The position numbers were made by a program, and so were the translations under genes. The notes under the pieces are model-generated. The model was not told the origin of the DNA. It searched no databases and saw only the letters and a program-made list of their open reading frames with translations. From positions 1 through 64,000 of the forward strand of contig CAKZQG010000011.1 in assembly GCA_937139605.1 (NCBI GenBank): 64,000 nt of DNA, in the 5' to 3' direction. The first letter of the stretch is position 1, and the number at the start of each line of letters is the position of its first letter. This document shows positions 54,046 through 63,736 of the stretch, piece after piece. This stretch comes from an uncultured bacterium. Lineage in GTDB: Bacteria; DRYD01.

Positions 54046-55245
54046 ATGAATTTTAAAGAGATAAACTTTAATAATAAAAATATACAAATTATTAATTTTG
54101 ATTCTTTTTTCATTAAAGATTTAAAAATTATTGATAATTTAAATAATAATAGTGAATCTCATAATTTAAGTAATTCAAGTAATTTAGATAAAGTTATCAT
54201 AAATTTTAATAAAGAAAATTTAAACGATTCTAATTTAATTGAGTTTTTTAAAAGTATATATAATTTTTGTAAAGATAATAATTTAGACTTTGATTTTAAA
54301 CCTTTTATTGAAGGTTATAATAATTATATCTTTAAACCTAAAATAGCAATTCTTTATATACTTAAAGAATTACTTTCTTTTAATGGAAAAATAAATAATT
54401 ATCTTATTTCAATAAGAAATAAAATAGAAGAAAGAAATTTTTTAATAAATTCTTTACCTTTTGATAATCAAGGAAAATTTATTATATATTTTAAAAAACA
54501 AAAAGAATTAGAAATTTTTTTATCTTTCTTTAAAACTTTTTTATCTAAAAACTACGTAATAAATGAAGAAAATAAAGTTGATATTATTAAAAATAAAATA
54601 ATAGATGAGCTAAGTAAAAAATATTTCCTTACTCATAAATTTTATAAAATAACTGATATAACTAAAAAAGCAGAAATTATAGCCAATATTATTAAAAGTG
54701 GTGGTTTGTTATCAAAGCAACTTAGAAAAGAATTACTAAACAATGCTGACCAAGGGATTGGAAAACTTGACGAATTAACAGGAGGAAGTAATTACGTATT
54801 TTTTAGATTATCAAAATATCCTGATGAAGATGATCTTGTTTTTGATTTAAAAATATTAAAAGAAAACGAACACATAATTCATGATGCTGATAAATGGGGA
54901 GATACTATAAATGATAAAAAAAATAGGGTACCCATAGATAAAATAAATTCTACATATATTGGGGAAGTATTACTTAAAAACATAGCTGATATTAAATATT
55001 TAAAATATATTAACGTTAAAAGTAATGAAGAAAAAAATAAATTAATAGAAGAATTAAAAAAATTAGGAATAAATGAAATAAATGGAAAAGATCTAAATGA
55101 GGTTATTCAAGTTTCTTCAAGAAATGATTCTATAAAAAAGAAATTAATGCTATGGACTTTTAAATTATATAATGTAGTTGAATCATTTGATCCTTTTAGA
55201 ATTACTCCTAAGATTATGAAATTAATTTATGATAGATTATATTAA
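54046..55245 (+). CDS. Unknown 399-residue protein
   Basis: Not recognised. The first 60 residues are Asn/Ser-rich. Residues 70-210 are helical. From about 215, IIKSGGLLSKQLRKELLNNADQGIGKLDELTGGSNYVFFRLSKY is better ordered and looks like a nucleotide or ligand-binding segment with several Gly turns, but no family is clear. The last 130 residues are helical with basic clusters. The ATG is 24 bases after the rod-binding gene, so it may be part of that operon, and a flagellar-assembly role is only a guess from position. Confidence 0.6.
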   Translation: MNFKEINFNNKNIQIINFDSFFIKDLKIIDNLNNNSESHNLSNSSNLDKVIINFNKENLNDSNLIEFFKSIYNFCKDNNLDFDFKPFIEGYNNYIFKPKIAILYILKELLSFNGKINNYLISIRNKIEERNFLINSLPFDNQGKFIIYFKKQKELEIFLSFFKTFLSKNYVINEENKVDIIKNKIIDELSKKYFLTHKFYKITDITKKAEIIANIIKSGGLLSKQLRKELLNNADQGIGKLDELTGGSNYVFFRLSKYPDEDDLVFDLKILKENEHIIHDADKWGDTINDKKNRVPIDKINSTYIGEVLLKNIADIKYLKYINVKSNEEKNKLIEELKKLGINEINGKDLNEVIQVSSRNDSIKKKLMLWTFKLYNVVESFDPFRITPKIMKLIYDRLY

Positions 55246-55526
55246 AATTATTAAAATAAAGTAAAATAAAAAATGTTATACTATGAGGGGGAGGGGTAAA
55301 AAGGTTGCCAAGAACTATTAAAAATGTTTACTCCAACCTAAACCTTAACAGCAAACCAAAGCTAAAATCTCAAAGCAACCAGTGAAAAGAATTTGTAAAG
55401 AGTATTTAAGAGAGTTTTTAAGGAAACGTGGGGTATTTTCAACAGGGGCTTACCTTTGATAAAGAAAATCTAATAGGAAAGTAAAGAAGTTAGGAATTGT
55501 ACTTGGCGCAAAGCATATAATTAGTA
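55246..55526 (+). other. Leader upstream of the DUF4126 gene, with a G-rich run
   Basis: No gene is seen. GGGGGAGGGG lies at 55287-55296. Near the 3' end, GAAAATCTAATAGGAAAG, GTTAGG and GCATATAATTAGTACCGCC match the leader at 53.55-53.63 kb. GTAAAGAG followed by TATTTAA and TAAGGAA resembles the leader of copy C. Confidence 0.5.
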
Positions 55527-55601
55527 CCGCCTGCAGACCATAGGGCTAACGTGGCGGAATACAAATAGGTCTGCCAAAAGTGTATAAGAATGTACACTTT
55601 T
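55527..55601 (+). promoter_or_regulatory. Pseudoknot-plus-hairpin leader element, copy B (DUF4126 gene)
   Basis: CCGCC (55527-55531) pairs with GGCGG (55553-55557). GCAGACC (55533-55539) pairs with GGTCTGC (55568-55574), with the linker AATACAAATA. The following hairpin is AAAAGTGTAT-AAGAAT-GTACACTTTT (55576-55601), with a T-G pair at its top. The ATG lies 22 bases after the hairpin. Confidence 0.75.
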
Positions 55602-55623
55602 GCTTAACAAAGGCTAAGTAAAT

Positions 55624-56256
55624 ATGAATCTAATAGATATAATTTTTATTATTTGTTTTGCTATTGTGTTATCTGCTTTAACAGGACTAAGGACTTTCTT
55701 ACCCATTACTACTTTTAGTATATTAGCTAAATTTAATCTAATTAAACTTAATATTTATAATACTTCTTTTTATAATTTTATAACAGATGACAGAGTATTA
55801 TTAGTTTTTATTATTGCTACTATCTTAGAAGTACTAAGTGATAAAATCCCTGCTATAGATAATTTTTTGGATAATGTTCTAATATTTATAAAACCAATTT
55901 TTTCCTTTATATTGAATTATAATTTATTAAACAGTCTAAATTTAAGTGAGTGGCAATTATTTTTAATTAGTTTTAGTTTATCTTTATTTTTAACAAGTTC
56001 AATAACTACATCAAAAAATGTAATAAGATTAACTTCTACTACCACCACTTTAGGGACTTTTAATATTTTTATAAGTTTTTTAGAAGACTTACTTGTTATC
56101 ATTAAAACAGTATTATCTGCTTTATTTGTTGGTTTTGTTATTATTTTTTCTATAGTATTTATAGTAATATCAGCATTTATAGGATATAAGTTTTTTACAA
56201 AAATGATAGGATTTTTTAAGAATGTAAAGGGAATTAAGGAAAAAGGGATAATATAA
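55624..56256 (+). CDS. DUF4126 membrane protein
   Basis: A 210-residue integral membrane protein. The N-terminus (ALTGLRTFLPITTFSILAK) and VLEVLSDKIPAIDNFLDNVL fit DUF4126, with the conserved G-x-R and D-K-I-P-x-x-D. About four to six hydrophobic segments are present. The function is unknown. It ends just before tRNA-Pro. Its leader has pseudoknot copy B. Confidence 0.75.
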   Translation: MNLIDIIFIICFAIVLSALTGLRTFLPITTFSILAKFNLIKLNIYNTSFYNFITDDRVLLVFIIATILEVLSDKIPAIDNFLDNVLIFIKPIFSFILNYNLLNSLNLSEWQLFLISFSLSLFLTSSITTSKNVIRLTSTTTTLGTFNIFISFLEDLLVIIKTVLSALFVGFVIIFSIVFIVISAFIGYKFFTKMIGFFKNVKGIKEKGII

Positions 56257-56262
56257 TAATAT

Positions 56263-56336
56263 CGGGGTGTAGCTCAGCTTGGCAGAGCGCAGGCATGGGG
56301 GGCCTGAGGTCGCCGGTTCAAGTCCGGCCACCTCGA
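56263..56336 (+). tRNA. tRNA-Pro (anticodon GGG)
   Basis: A complete cloverleaf: acceptor CGGGGTG/CACCTCG with one G-U pair, D arm GCTC-AGCTTGGCA-GAGC, anticodon arm CAGGC-ATGGGGG-GCCTG and T arm GCCGG-TTCAAGT-CCGGC. The discriminator is A and no CCA is encoded. Confidence 0.95.
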
Positions 56337-56353
56337 TAATTTAAAACAATAAA

Positions 56354-58912
56354 ATGATTACTAAAACTTCTAAAATTACTATCTCTAAAATATATAATCT
56401 AAACTCTATTGATAACATAATTGATGTTTTCATTACCGATTATTTCTTATTTATTATATCCAAAGACTTAATTATTCACATAATTAATAGAATAAATAAT
56501 TATGTTTTTTCTTTTAAAGTTATCATTTTTGAAAAGGAAGACAATATACTATTTGAATTTCTTAAAATAATTGATATAAAAAAGCTAAACAAAGACACAT
56601 TCGAAGCATCTTTACTAATTAAAAATATCCTAAAAGGAATATATTTCTTAAATATTTACATAATAACTAAGGATAATGAATTCAAAATATTACTAAATGA
56701 TTCTTATTATTTAGATTCCCGATTTATAAATTTCATAAATCATAATAGCTCACTAAATATTAATGATTCTCTTAACGATATATTAATTTTAGTAGATAAC
56801 GGAATATACAACATAAATTCAAAGTCTTTTTTTTATAAAATAGAAGATATTTTAAAATCTACTTATATAGATATAAAAGATATAATTTATTCATTTTTTA
56901 TTAATCAGAATCTATTTTTTGTTGATAAAAAAGGATTTATATTTATCTTCGAAATTGATAAAGATAAGGAATTAAAATTTATAAATTCATTTTTCTTAGA
57001 TAGTTTTTATCATAAAAATCTTAAAAATATTAAACATTTTTATATCTCAGATAATATTGTTATTTTTGTTGATAATTTAATATATGCTATATCCAATTTA
57101 GATAATATATTAGACAATATAAATGAAATTAAAATAAAAAAATACTCTACTTGGGAGTTATTTAAAGATTTTTATTTATTAACAAAAAATTCTAATGAGA
57201 TTTTTAAGGATATTATATTTTATAATAATAATTATTATTTAGTTTTTGAAAATTATTTAGTGCTTTTAAAAGTGGAAGCTAATAATTTTAAATTTACAAA
57301 GTTAAAAAATTTTGAATGGGAAAAAGAAAATAATTTAATTAAATTAAAAATTATAAATAATCAAGAACTTTGGGTTTTCTATAACCAAAAAATATGGGTT
57401 TTCCAAAATATCCTAGAAAACTCCTTATATAAAGAATTAACTTTATCATTTGAATCTAATCAAGAATTACTATCAATTAAAGATAAATATAACAAAAATG
57501 ATTTAGAAAATACTTTAAAAGAAAAAGAAATCTTAAAGGATAAAGATATATTTGAAATACTAGATTCTAATAATGATAATATTTTGTATAATAATTTTAA
57601 AGTAGTTTCTATAAAAAAATATAATGAATTTTATTTAATTTTTTTAAATGTTCCATTTTTTGGTATATTGGATAACAAAAATGTTTTCTTTTATCCGTTT
57701 TTATTTGATAATTTTACCGAAAATTATAATTATAAAAAAATTAATATTATTTCTATTTTAGATAATTTGTTATTTTTTAAATTAGAAGATAATTATTATT
57801 TTGGAGAATTAGAATTTACTTTTGAACCTTATGTAAAAACTACTGTTAAAAATATTAATAAAATTAATACATTAGTAAACGAAGATAAAATATTAAGTAA
57901 TCCTATTAGATTCTTAAACAATAATGTCTTATTTTCATATCAAAATGAATTATTTATTTTGAATTTAGGTAAAGAATCTAAAGACTATACTCTAAAAAAA
58001 TTTGACCTGAGAAACGTTTCTTTATCAAATATAAATTATTTTAATGATAACTTTGTTTATTCATTTTATATTAAAGACAGTAATATTATTTTAAAAATAT
58101 ATGAACTAGATACTATAAATTTCAAAATAAACATACTTAAAGAATTTATTTTGGAAAATATATCTGATTTCTACAAAAATTTACTGATTAATAGCATTTT
58201 ATTAGATTTAAAAATTATAGATAATAATAAACTTTATCTTTCTATTTTAAAAAATAATCAAATCTATGATTTAGAAATTACTAATAATATTCAATTTAAA
58301 TTATTGAAAAATTTTAAATTGAATGTAGAAAATATTTTAAACGTTTTCAAAATAAATGAAACTATCTTCTTTATTGATTATGATAAAATATATTATTTTA
58401 ATATATCATTAAATTCTTTAAACTTCATTAAATTATTTGAAACACTTAATAAAGTTAATCTGCAAAATAATTTAGATGTTTTTATATTTAATAATCTAAT
58501 TGTCATAGGAAAAATAGAAGATTTCTCAAAATGGGAAAAAATAGTATTCACTTATACCAATGAAAATATATTAGATATATTATTTTATAAAGATAAATTG
58601 CTAATAATATTAGAAAATTCTATAGCTACTGATATACCTAATAAAATTTTAGATATAGAAAAAAATAATTTTATCGAGTTATTAAAACTAGATAATGTCA
58701 TTTACTTAAAGAAATATTTTAAAAATAAGCTTTTAAAAGAAAATAAATTATTTTTATTAGATGATATTGGAGATTTCTGGATAGTTGATATTCAAAATAA
58801 AGATTTAATTAAATCCTATTTGGGTTTTTTAAATGAAGGAGAATTTTATTTAATTGATAATAATATATATATAATAACTAAAGAAGGGTATTCTATAAAA
58901 ATAGAAGTATAA
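56354..58912 (+). CDS. Large repetitive protein, probably beta-propeller
   Basis: Not recognised. The 852-residue protein consists of repeated short strands of the form x-NNx-hydrophobic-F/Y-D/N-N (for example NIVIFVDNLIYAI, NNQELWVFYNQKIWVF, LDNLLFFKLEDNYYFG, YLIDNNIYIITKEGYSI). Such spacing suits one or more beta-propellers, like the C-terminal part of the protein at 13565. There is no signal peptide or transmembrane segment, and no enzyme motif. The ATG is 17 bases downstream of tRNA-Pro. It is extremely rich in Asn, Ile, Lys and Phe. Confidence 0.55.
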   Translation: MITKTSKITISKIYNLNSIDNIIDVFITDYFLFIISKDLIIHIINRINNYVFSFKVIIFEKEDNILFEFLKIIDIKKLNKDTFEASLLIKNILKGIYFLNIYIITKDNEFKILLNDSYYLDSRFINFINHNSSLNINDSLNDILILVDNGIYNINSKSFFYKIEDILKSTYIDIKDIIYSFFINQNLFFVDKKGFIFIFEIDKDKELKFINSFFLDSFYHKNLKNIKHFYISDNIVIFVDNLIYAISNLDNILDNINEIKIKKYSTWELFKDFYLLTKNSNEIFKDIIFYNNNYYLVFENYLVLLKVEANNFKFTKLKNFEWEKENNLIKLKIINNQELWVFYNQKIWVFQNILENSLYKELTLSFESNQELLSIKDKYNKNDLENTLKEKEILKDKDIFEILDSNNDNILYNNFKVVSIKKYNEFYLIFLNVPFFGILDNKNVFFYPFLFDNFTENYNYKKINIISILDNLLFFKLEDNYYFGELEFTFEPYVKTTVKNINKINTLVNEDKILSNPIRFLNNNVLFSYQNELFILNLGKESKDYTLKKFDLRNVSLSNINYFNDNFVYSFYIKDSNIILKIYELDTINFKINILKEFILENISDFYKNLLINSILLDLKIIDNNKLYLSILKNNQIYDLEITNNIQFKLLKNFKLNVENILNVFKINETIFFIDYDKIYYFNISLNSLNFIKLFETLNKVNLQNNLDVFIFNNLIVIGKIEDFSKWEKIVFTYTNENILDILFYKDKLLIILENSIATDIPNKILDIEKNNFIELLKLDNVIYLKKYFKNKLLKENKLFLLDDIGDFWIVDIQNKDLIKSYLGFLNEGEFYLIDNNIYIITKEGYSIKIEV

Positions 58913-58983
58913 TTGTTAATCTAAAATTGCTAAAGTCAATATAAAGTCTTTAAAAATAAAATTAAAAGGAGGGAGTGAAAAAA

Positions 58984-59277
58984 ATGGCAAGAGTTATAAC
59001 TGAAGCTTGTATAGGTACTAAAGATAGATCATGTGTTAGTGTTTGCCCTGTAGATTGTATCCATCCAACAGAAAGCGAAGATAAAGGTGAAATGCATTTA
59101 TATATTGATCCAGATGTATGTATAGATTGCGGTGCTTGCGAAAGTGTTTGCCCAGTTAGTGCTATATATCCAGAAGAAGATGTCCCCGAAAACCTTAAAA
59201 AATATATAGAAATAAATAAAGATTATTATAAATTATCTCCAGAAGAATTTGAAGCTAAATGGGGAAGAAAACCATAA
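58984..59277 (+). CDS. Seven-iron ferredoxin (3Fe-4S/4Fe-4S)
   Basis: A 97-residue electron carrier. The first cluster site is TEACIGTKDRSCVSVCPVDC, typical of a 3Fe-4S site with a wide first spacing. The second is CIDCGACESVCPV, a classical 4Fe-4S site. The C-terminal tail (YKLSPEEFEAKWGRKP) is also seen in related ferredoxins. GGAGGGAG precedes the ATG at 58984; the frame is open from a GTG at 58975. It may serve oxidoreductases or other iron-sulfur enzymes. An AT-rich hairpin follows at about 59289-59310. Confidence 0.93.
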   Translation: MARVITEACIGTKDRSCVSVCPVDCIHPTESEDKGEMHLYIDPDVCIDCGACESVCPVSAIYPEEDVPENLKKYIEINKDYYKLSPEEFEAKWGRKP

Positions 59278-59345
59278 AAAGCTATTCATAATCAATTTTA
59301 TTTGATTATTATTTACTTATTTAAACATAGGGAGGATTTTTTAAA

Positions 59346-59999
59346 GTGTTTAATAGAGTTATATTAATAGGAAGATTGACAGGGGATCCTGTTTTAAAAT
59401 ACAGTCCTCAAGGAAAAGCAGTTGTCTCTTTTACTTTAGCTGTTGACAGAATATCAGAAGGAACAGATTATTTCGATATCGTTGGATTTGAAAAATTAGC
59501 AGAAATATCTAATAAATATCTTAAAAAAGGTAGATTAATAATGGTAGAAGGAAGATTACAAACTAGAGTTTTTGAAAGAAATGACGGCACTAAATCTAAA
59601 AGCTTCGAAATAATCATGGAAAATATGAAAATGTTAGATAAAAAACCAGAAACAGATGAATACAAAACAGAATACAAAGCAGAGTATAAACCAGATAAAT
59701 CAGAATTTAAAGAATCTAAAACTGACTCCAAAACAGATTACAAAGAACCATCTAGCTATAAAACCAAAAAACCATATGATGAAGAATTAGATTTTGAACA
59801 AGATTTAAATTTTGATGAATTTGAAGAAGAAGATTCCTTTTCTATTAATCCTAAATCTCCAATAAGAGAACAACCTAAAGAATTTAAAAAAACTACAATT
59901 GATTACAAAAATACACAATCAAAGGAAAACTATTCTAAAAAAATCTCGAAACCGTTTGAAGATGATGATTTTGATGAACTCTTCTTTAACGATAAATAA
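59346..59999 (+). CDS. ssb: Single-stranded DNA-binding protein
   Basis: It protects ssDNA and recruits repair and replication proteins. The OB fold runs from FNRVILIGRLTGDPVLKYSPQGKAVVSF to about residue 105. A long Lys/Glu/Ser-rich tail then leads to an acidic end (FEDDDFDELFFNDK). The usual final D-x-I-P-F tip is not exact, because the chain continues with NDK. A GTG start follows GGGAGG. The next genes are recF and a MazG-like gene. Confidence 0.92.
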   Translation: MFNRVILIGRLTGDPVLKYSPQGKAVVSFTLAVDRISEGTDYFDIVGFEKLAEISNKYLKKGRLIMVEGRLQTRVFERNDGTKSKSFEIIMENMKMLDKKPETDEYKTEYKAEYKPDKSEFKESKTDSKTDYKEPSSYKTKKPYDEELDFEQDLNFDEFEEEDSFSINPKSPIREQPKEFKKTTIDYKNTQSKENYSKKISKPFEDDDFDELFFNDK

Positions 60000-60231
60000 A
60001 TACCTCCTATAAATGGATAGAAAGCCTATAACTTAAGCATACACAAAGCTGAGAAAATATGCAAAATTTATTATAAAAATTATGATATAGTATAAAAAGG
60101 TATTAAGCAATAAAGAACAAAATCTATCTCTTATAAGTTGGGAGAGCTAGCTAAAATATTGTAATAATTAAATCAAATGTGAGGAGCTTTTAATAATTTT
60201 ATGATAATTTAATTTATTTTTTTATTTTTTT
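60000..60231 (+). other. Upstream region of recF
   Basis: No gene is seen. A promoter-like TATGATATAGTATAAA is present at about 60084-60100. GCATA with TATGC, and CTCT with AGAG (60133-60148), can form short hairpins. Their role is unclear. Confidence 0.3.
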
Positions 60232-61385
60232 ATGTATGTTAGTTTTATAGAATTAATTAATTACAGGTTATTTAAAGAAAAAAGTATAAAATTAGAAAAA
60301 GGGATTAATATTATCTTTGGTTTTAATTCAACAGGAAAAACTACAATCTTAGAAGCTATTAATCTAATACTAACTGGCATAACTATAAATAATGAAAATA
60401 TTATAAATTTTAATTCAAATTACTCTAATATTTTTGCTAATATCATAAAAGATAGCATTAATCATAATTTAAAAGTTATTATTAAAAAATTAGAAAATCA
60501 AAAAATAAGTAAGTTTTTTTTTTGAATGATAAAAAAATAAAGAACTATGAAGAATTAAGAAAAAATTTTGCTATAATTTTTTTAACTCTAAAAGATATAT
60601 TACTAGTTAGCAATGAACCATCTATAAAGAGGGATTTCTTAGATAGATTCCTAATTGTATTTTTCAAAGACTACGAACATTACATTATTAATTATAAAAA
60701 ATCGCTGTTTAATAAAAATAAACTACTATATAATCTTAAAATTAATAACAATATAGACTATGAAATGTTAGAAATTTTAAATGAAAATATAATAAATTAT
60801 TCTACTTTTATTTCTTTAAAAAGAATTGAAATACTTTTAAAAATAAAAGAATATATTTACAATTATTTAGATTATCTTTTACCTAATTTTAAGTTTTATT
60901 TTTCTTATTATATAAGTGGAATCTATAAATTAGACTTAGAACACATCAATTTTAATTTAAATGAATTACAAAAATTAGTAAAAGATTTTTATATTCAAGC
61001 TATTGAAAAAAATAAGAAAAAGGAATTAGCTTTTTATAAATCATTAATTGGAGCTTCTAAGGATAATTTTGAAATATTTATTAAGAATTCAGATATCTTA
61101 TTAAATATAAAATATGTATTTTCATTAAGTCAGATAAATTTACTATCGCTTGCTATGTTTTTTGTCTTAAAAAAAATAATGACTAAATTTTTAAATTACG
61201 ATCCTATTTTAATTTTAGATGAACCATTTGTTTATTTAGATAAAAACAACGTAAAAAAAATATTAACTGTCTTAAAAGAAAATACCCAAACTATTTTTAC
61301 TACCAATAACATTGATTTACTACATTTTATTTTTGATAGCTTTGATAATACCAATGTAATTAAACTAAAATCAGAACCAGAATAA
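60232..61385 (+). CDS. recF: DNA replication/repair protein RecF, interrupted by a one-base frameshift at T10
   Basis: An SMC-like ATPase for ssDNA gap repair. The first frame (60232-60525) carries the Walker A loop FGFNSTGKTTILEAI. The second (from 60522) carries the RecF middle NEPSIKRDFLDRFLIVFFKDY, the signature region SLSQINLLSLAMFF and Walker B ILDEPFVYLD. They join if the T10 run at 60514-60523 had 11 T, giving about 384 residues, normal for RecF. The cause may be a sequencing undercall, a real mutation or slippage. The gene ends in TAATG with the MazG-like gene. Confidence 0.8.
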
Positions 61386-61927
61386 TGAAAAACTTAAATA
61401 TAATTTTTAATATAAAAATATCCAAAATAAATTTCAAAGAATTCCAAAATAATATTTATAACTCTTTTTTCGAAAAAGATAAAAACAGAGATTATTTTCT
61501 AAATACCCTTTGGTACTTAGAAGAATTAATAGAATTACTTTTAGAATTATATAATTTACTTAATTTAAATATTCTAAAAGAAAATAATTTTAAAGAAAAT
61601 AATTTTAAAAATTTAATAATAGAACTTTCAGATACCTTAGCCTGGATATTTAGTATATTAAATTTAAATAAAATTAAAATAAATGAAATTTATATTTTCG
61701 ATAGTAGTCTTGATAATTTAAAGTTTTTCATATATAATTTACTTTATTCTAATTTATACTTAATAAAAGCAATTAAAAAAAAAGATTTAAAAAATATCAA
61801 AAACCAAGCATATTTAATTATATTTTATATAATAAAAATAAGCCATTTTTCAAAAATAGAAGTAGAATTGCTATTTAACAGATACAAAGTCTGCCCTAAA
61901 TGTAATAACAATAAATGTATATGCTAA
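61385..61927 (+). CDS. MazG-like nucleotide pyrophosphohydrolase
   Basis: A 180-residue protein with the helical MazG pattern: WYLEELIELLLELY (E-E-x-x-E) and LIIELSDTLAWIFSI (E-x-x-D), the metal-binding signature of MazG-type house-cleaning enzymes. A CPKCNNNKC motif at the C-terminus may bind zinc and is unusual for the family. The stop of recF and this ATG overlap (TAATG). The substrate NTP is not known. Confidence 0.65.
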   Translation: MKNLNIIFNIKISKINFKEFQNNIYNSFFEKDKNRDYFLNTLWYLEELIELLLELYNLLNLNILKENNFKENNFKNLIIELSDTLAWIFSILNLNKIKINEIYIFDSSLDNLKFFIYNLLYSNLYLIKAIKKKDLKNIKNQAYLIIFYIIKISHFSKIEVELLFNRYKVCPKCNNNKCIC

Positions 61928-61948
61928 TAAAAACTTTTAAAATTATAT

Positions 61949-62071
61949 TTATCCTAAAATAATATCATAATCTTCTAAAATCTTTATATATTTTTTATAA
62001 AAATCAACTCTAAAATCACATCCTTTTATTTTAATACTGAACATTGTAAGATTACATAGAGGATTTTTCAT
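61949..62071 (-). CDS. Possible 40-residue small protein
   Basis: An open frame on the minus strand reads MKNPLCNLTMFSIKIKGC and so on, ending LEDYDIILG. There is no ribosome binding site. It could be chance in this AT-rich spacer. Not recognised. Confidence 0.2.
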   Translation of the reverse strand: MKNPLCNLTMFSIKIKGCDFRVDFYKKYIKILEDYDIILG

Positions 62072-62153
62072 TAGTTTTTTTTAATTAAATAATAGAGAAA
62101 ATTAAATAATAGAGAAAGTAATATTTTGCATTTAACAAAAAAGAAATTTATTT

Positions 62154-62776
62154 ATGAAAGAAGAAAAAAATCCCAAAAATAAGAAAAATGGTATGACTAT
62201 AATAGAAGTGGTTATATCTTTTACAATTGCATTAATATTAGTAATGGCATTATACAGTATAGTATATTGGGGATCAACTGGGTTTAGTGATTTAAATCAA
62301 AAACTAATAGATATAGCAAATTCTTCAATATTTATAAAAACAGAGCTAACTCAAAATGCAGGAAAATATTTCTATTTAGAACCAATAGCAGGTACTGAAG
62401 GACAATATATTTTAAAAATGAATGCTAATACACCTATTTATATAAAGTAGAAGTAGAAATCGAATATGAACATAAGAATATAATAAGAAAAAATGCTTTT
62501 GAAATATATTTAACAGCAAATTCCTTTAAAGTAGCACCTATAGGATTTAACACAATAGAGAGTATAAATGTCGGAACCTTTACAGTAGTTAGCCTTACAA
62601 ATACTATGAGCACAACAACTACATCGGGAGTCCCAATAACAGTAGGAACAGTATCAACAGATTTAACTTCAACTATAACAACTACTACTACTTCATATCA
62701 ACCCTGCGGTTATGTCTTACCAGGAGGATATACATGTGCACGTCCTAAAGGACATAAAGGACCTCATGCTTTCTAA
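62154..62776 (+). CDS. Prepilin-type protein with C-terminal Cys/His motif, interrupted by a one-base frameshift
   Basis: The leader KNKKNGMTIIEVVISFTIA is a prepilin site (cleavage after Gly, Met+1, Glu+5) followed by a hydrophobic helix. The first frame stops at 62450. The -1 frame, open to 62776, continues KVEVEIEYEHKNIIRKNAFE. The shift must lie between 62429 and 62447, for example one T missing from TTT at 62437-62439; joined length is about 207 residues. The C-terminal part is Thr-rich and ends CGYVLPGGYTCARPKGHKGPHAF, with two Cys and two His spaced as in small zinc-binding tails. It is transcribed apart from the other pilus genes. Confidence 0.65.
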
Positions 62777-62821
62777 TAACTAAAATACTTCATTAATAAA
62801 ACTACTAAAAATTATAAAAAA

Positions 62822-63736
62822 TCAGAATTCAATTTTAAAATTTATATTCTTTTTAAACAGTAAATCCTTAATTTCATTAGGATTATATTTTTTAGGGATA
62901 AAAAACATAAAAGTAGAACCACTACCAGATAATAAAAACTTATACTCATTTATACCTATCTCTTTTAAAATTTTTTCAACTTGTTCTTTTAAATGATTTA
63001 ACTGAGGATAATTATTTAAAACCACATCCTCAAATTCATTATAAAAAAAATCATAATTTAATACATTACTTTTAATCAAATTTAAAATAAAATTTTTAGT
63101 TTTTATTCCTATAAAATTTGAAAAAATTTCATTTGAAGTTAAAACTTTTTTATTTAGTAATAAGAAAGCTTCCTTAGTTAAAACTTTTATAGCAGGAAAA
63201 ATAAACAAAATATAATAAGGATTAATAAAATGGATATTTAAAGGAATAAGGATATCCTGCTTCCCAAAATTTAAAACTAAAATATCCTTTTTATATAAAA
63301 ATTTAAATAAATAAAGTACAAAAATAGGAAAAATATCAGAACCTAGTTTTAAAGATAAATTCTTTGCAATTTCAAAATTAATGATATTTTTAACAAAAAG
63401 GAAGAATAAAAAAGAAGCGGCATTAGCACTACCACCACCTAACCCCCCACCCACTGGTATCTTTTTAACTAATTTAATCTCTACTAAAAATTTCCCTATT
63501 TGTTTGTAATTATTTAATTCATTAACCAACTTAAATAAAATATTATCTTTTTTAAGTTCTTGATTATCTACATCTAAAACTATTTCCCATTTACTGTGTT
63601 TTTTAAAATTAATATAAATATCATCATAAATATTAACCAAAGTAAAAATAGAAGAAATATTATGATAATTGTCGTTCCTTTTTGAAAGAACTTCTAAAAC
63701 TAAATTAATTTTAGCATAAGATTTCAAATGTTCCAT
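62822..63736 (-). CDS. ispE: 4-diphosphocytidyl-2-C-methyl-D-erythritol kinase
   Basis: It phosphorylates CDP-methylerythritol in the MEP pathway for isoprenoid precursors. The N-terminus is SYAKINLVLEVLSKRNDNYH, with the conserved Lys and Asp-x-x-H region. The GHMP ATP loop is IPVGGGLGGGSANAASFL and the C-terminal motif is LLSGSGSTFMFF. The 304-residue length is standard. Confidence 0.93.
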   Translation of the reverse strand: MEHLKSYAKINLVLEVLSKRNDNYHNISSIFTLVNIYDDIYINFKKHSKWEIVLDVDNQELKKDNILFKLVNELNNYKQIGKFLVEIKLVKKIPVGGGLGGGSANAASFLFFLFVKNIINFEIAKNLSLKLGSDIFPIFVLYLFKFLYKKDILVLNFGKQDILIPLNIHFINPYYILFIFPAIKVLTKEAFLLLNKKVLTSNEIFSNFIGIKTKNFILNLIKSNVLNYDFFYNEFEDVVLNNYPQLNHLKEQVEKILKEIGINEYKFLLSGSGSTFMFFIPKKYNPNEIKDLLFKKNINFKIEF

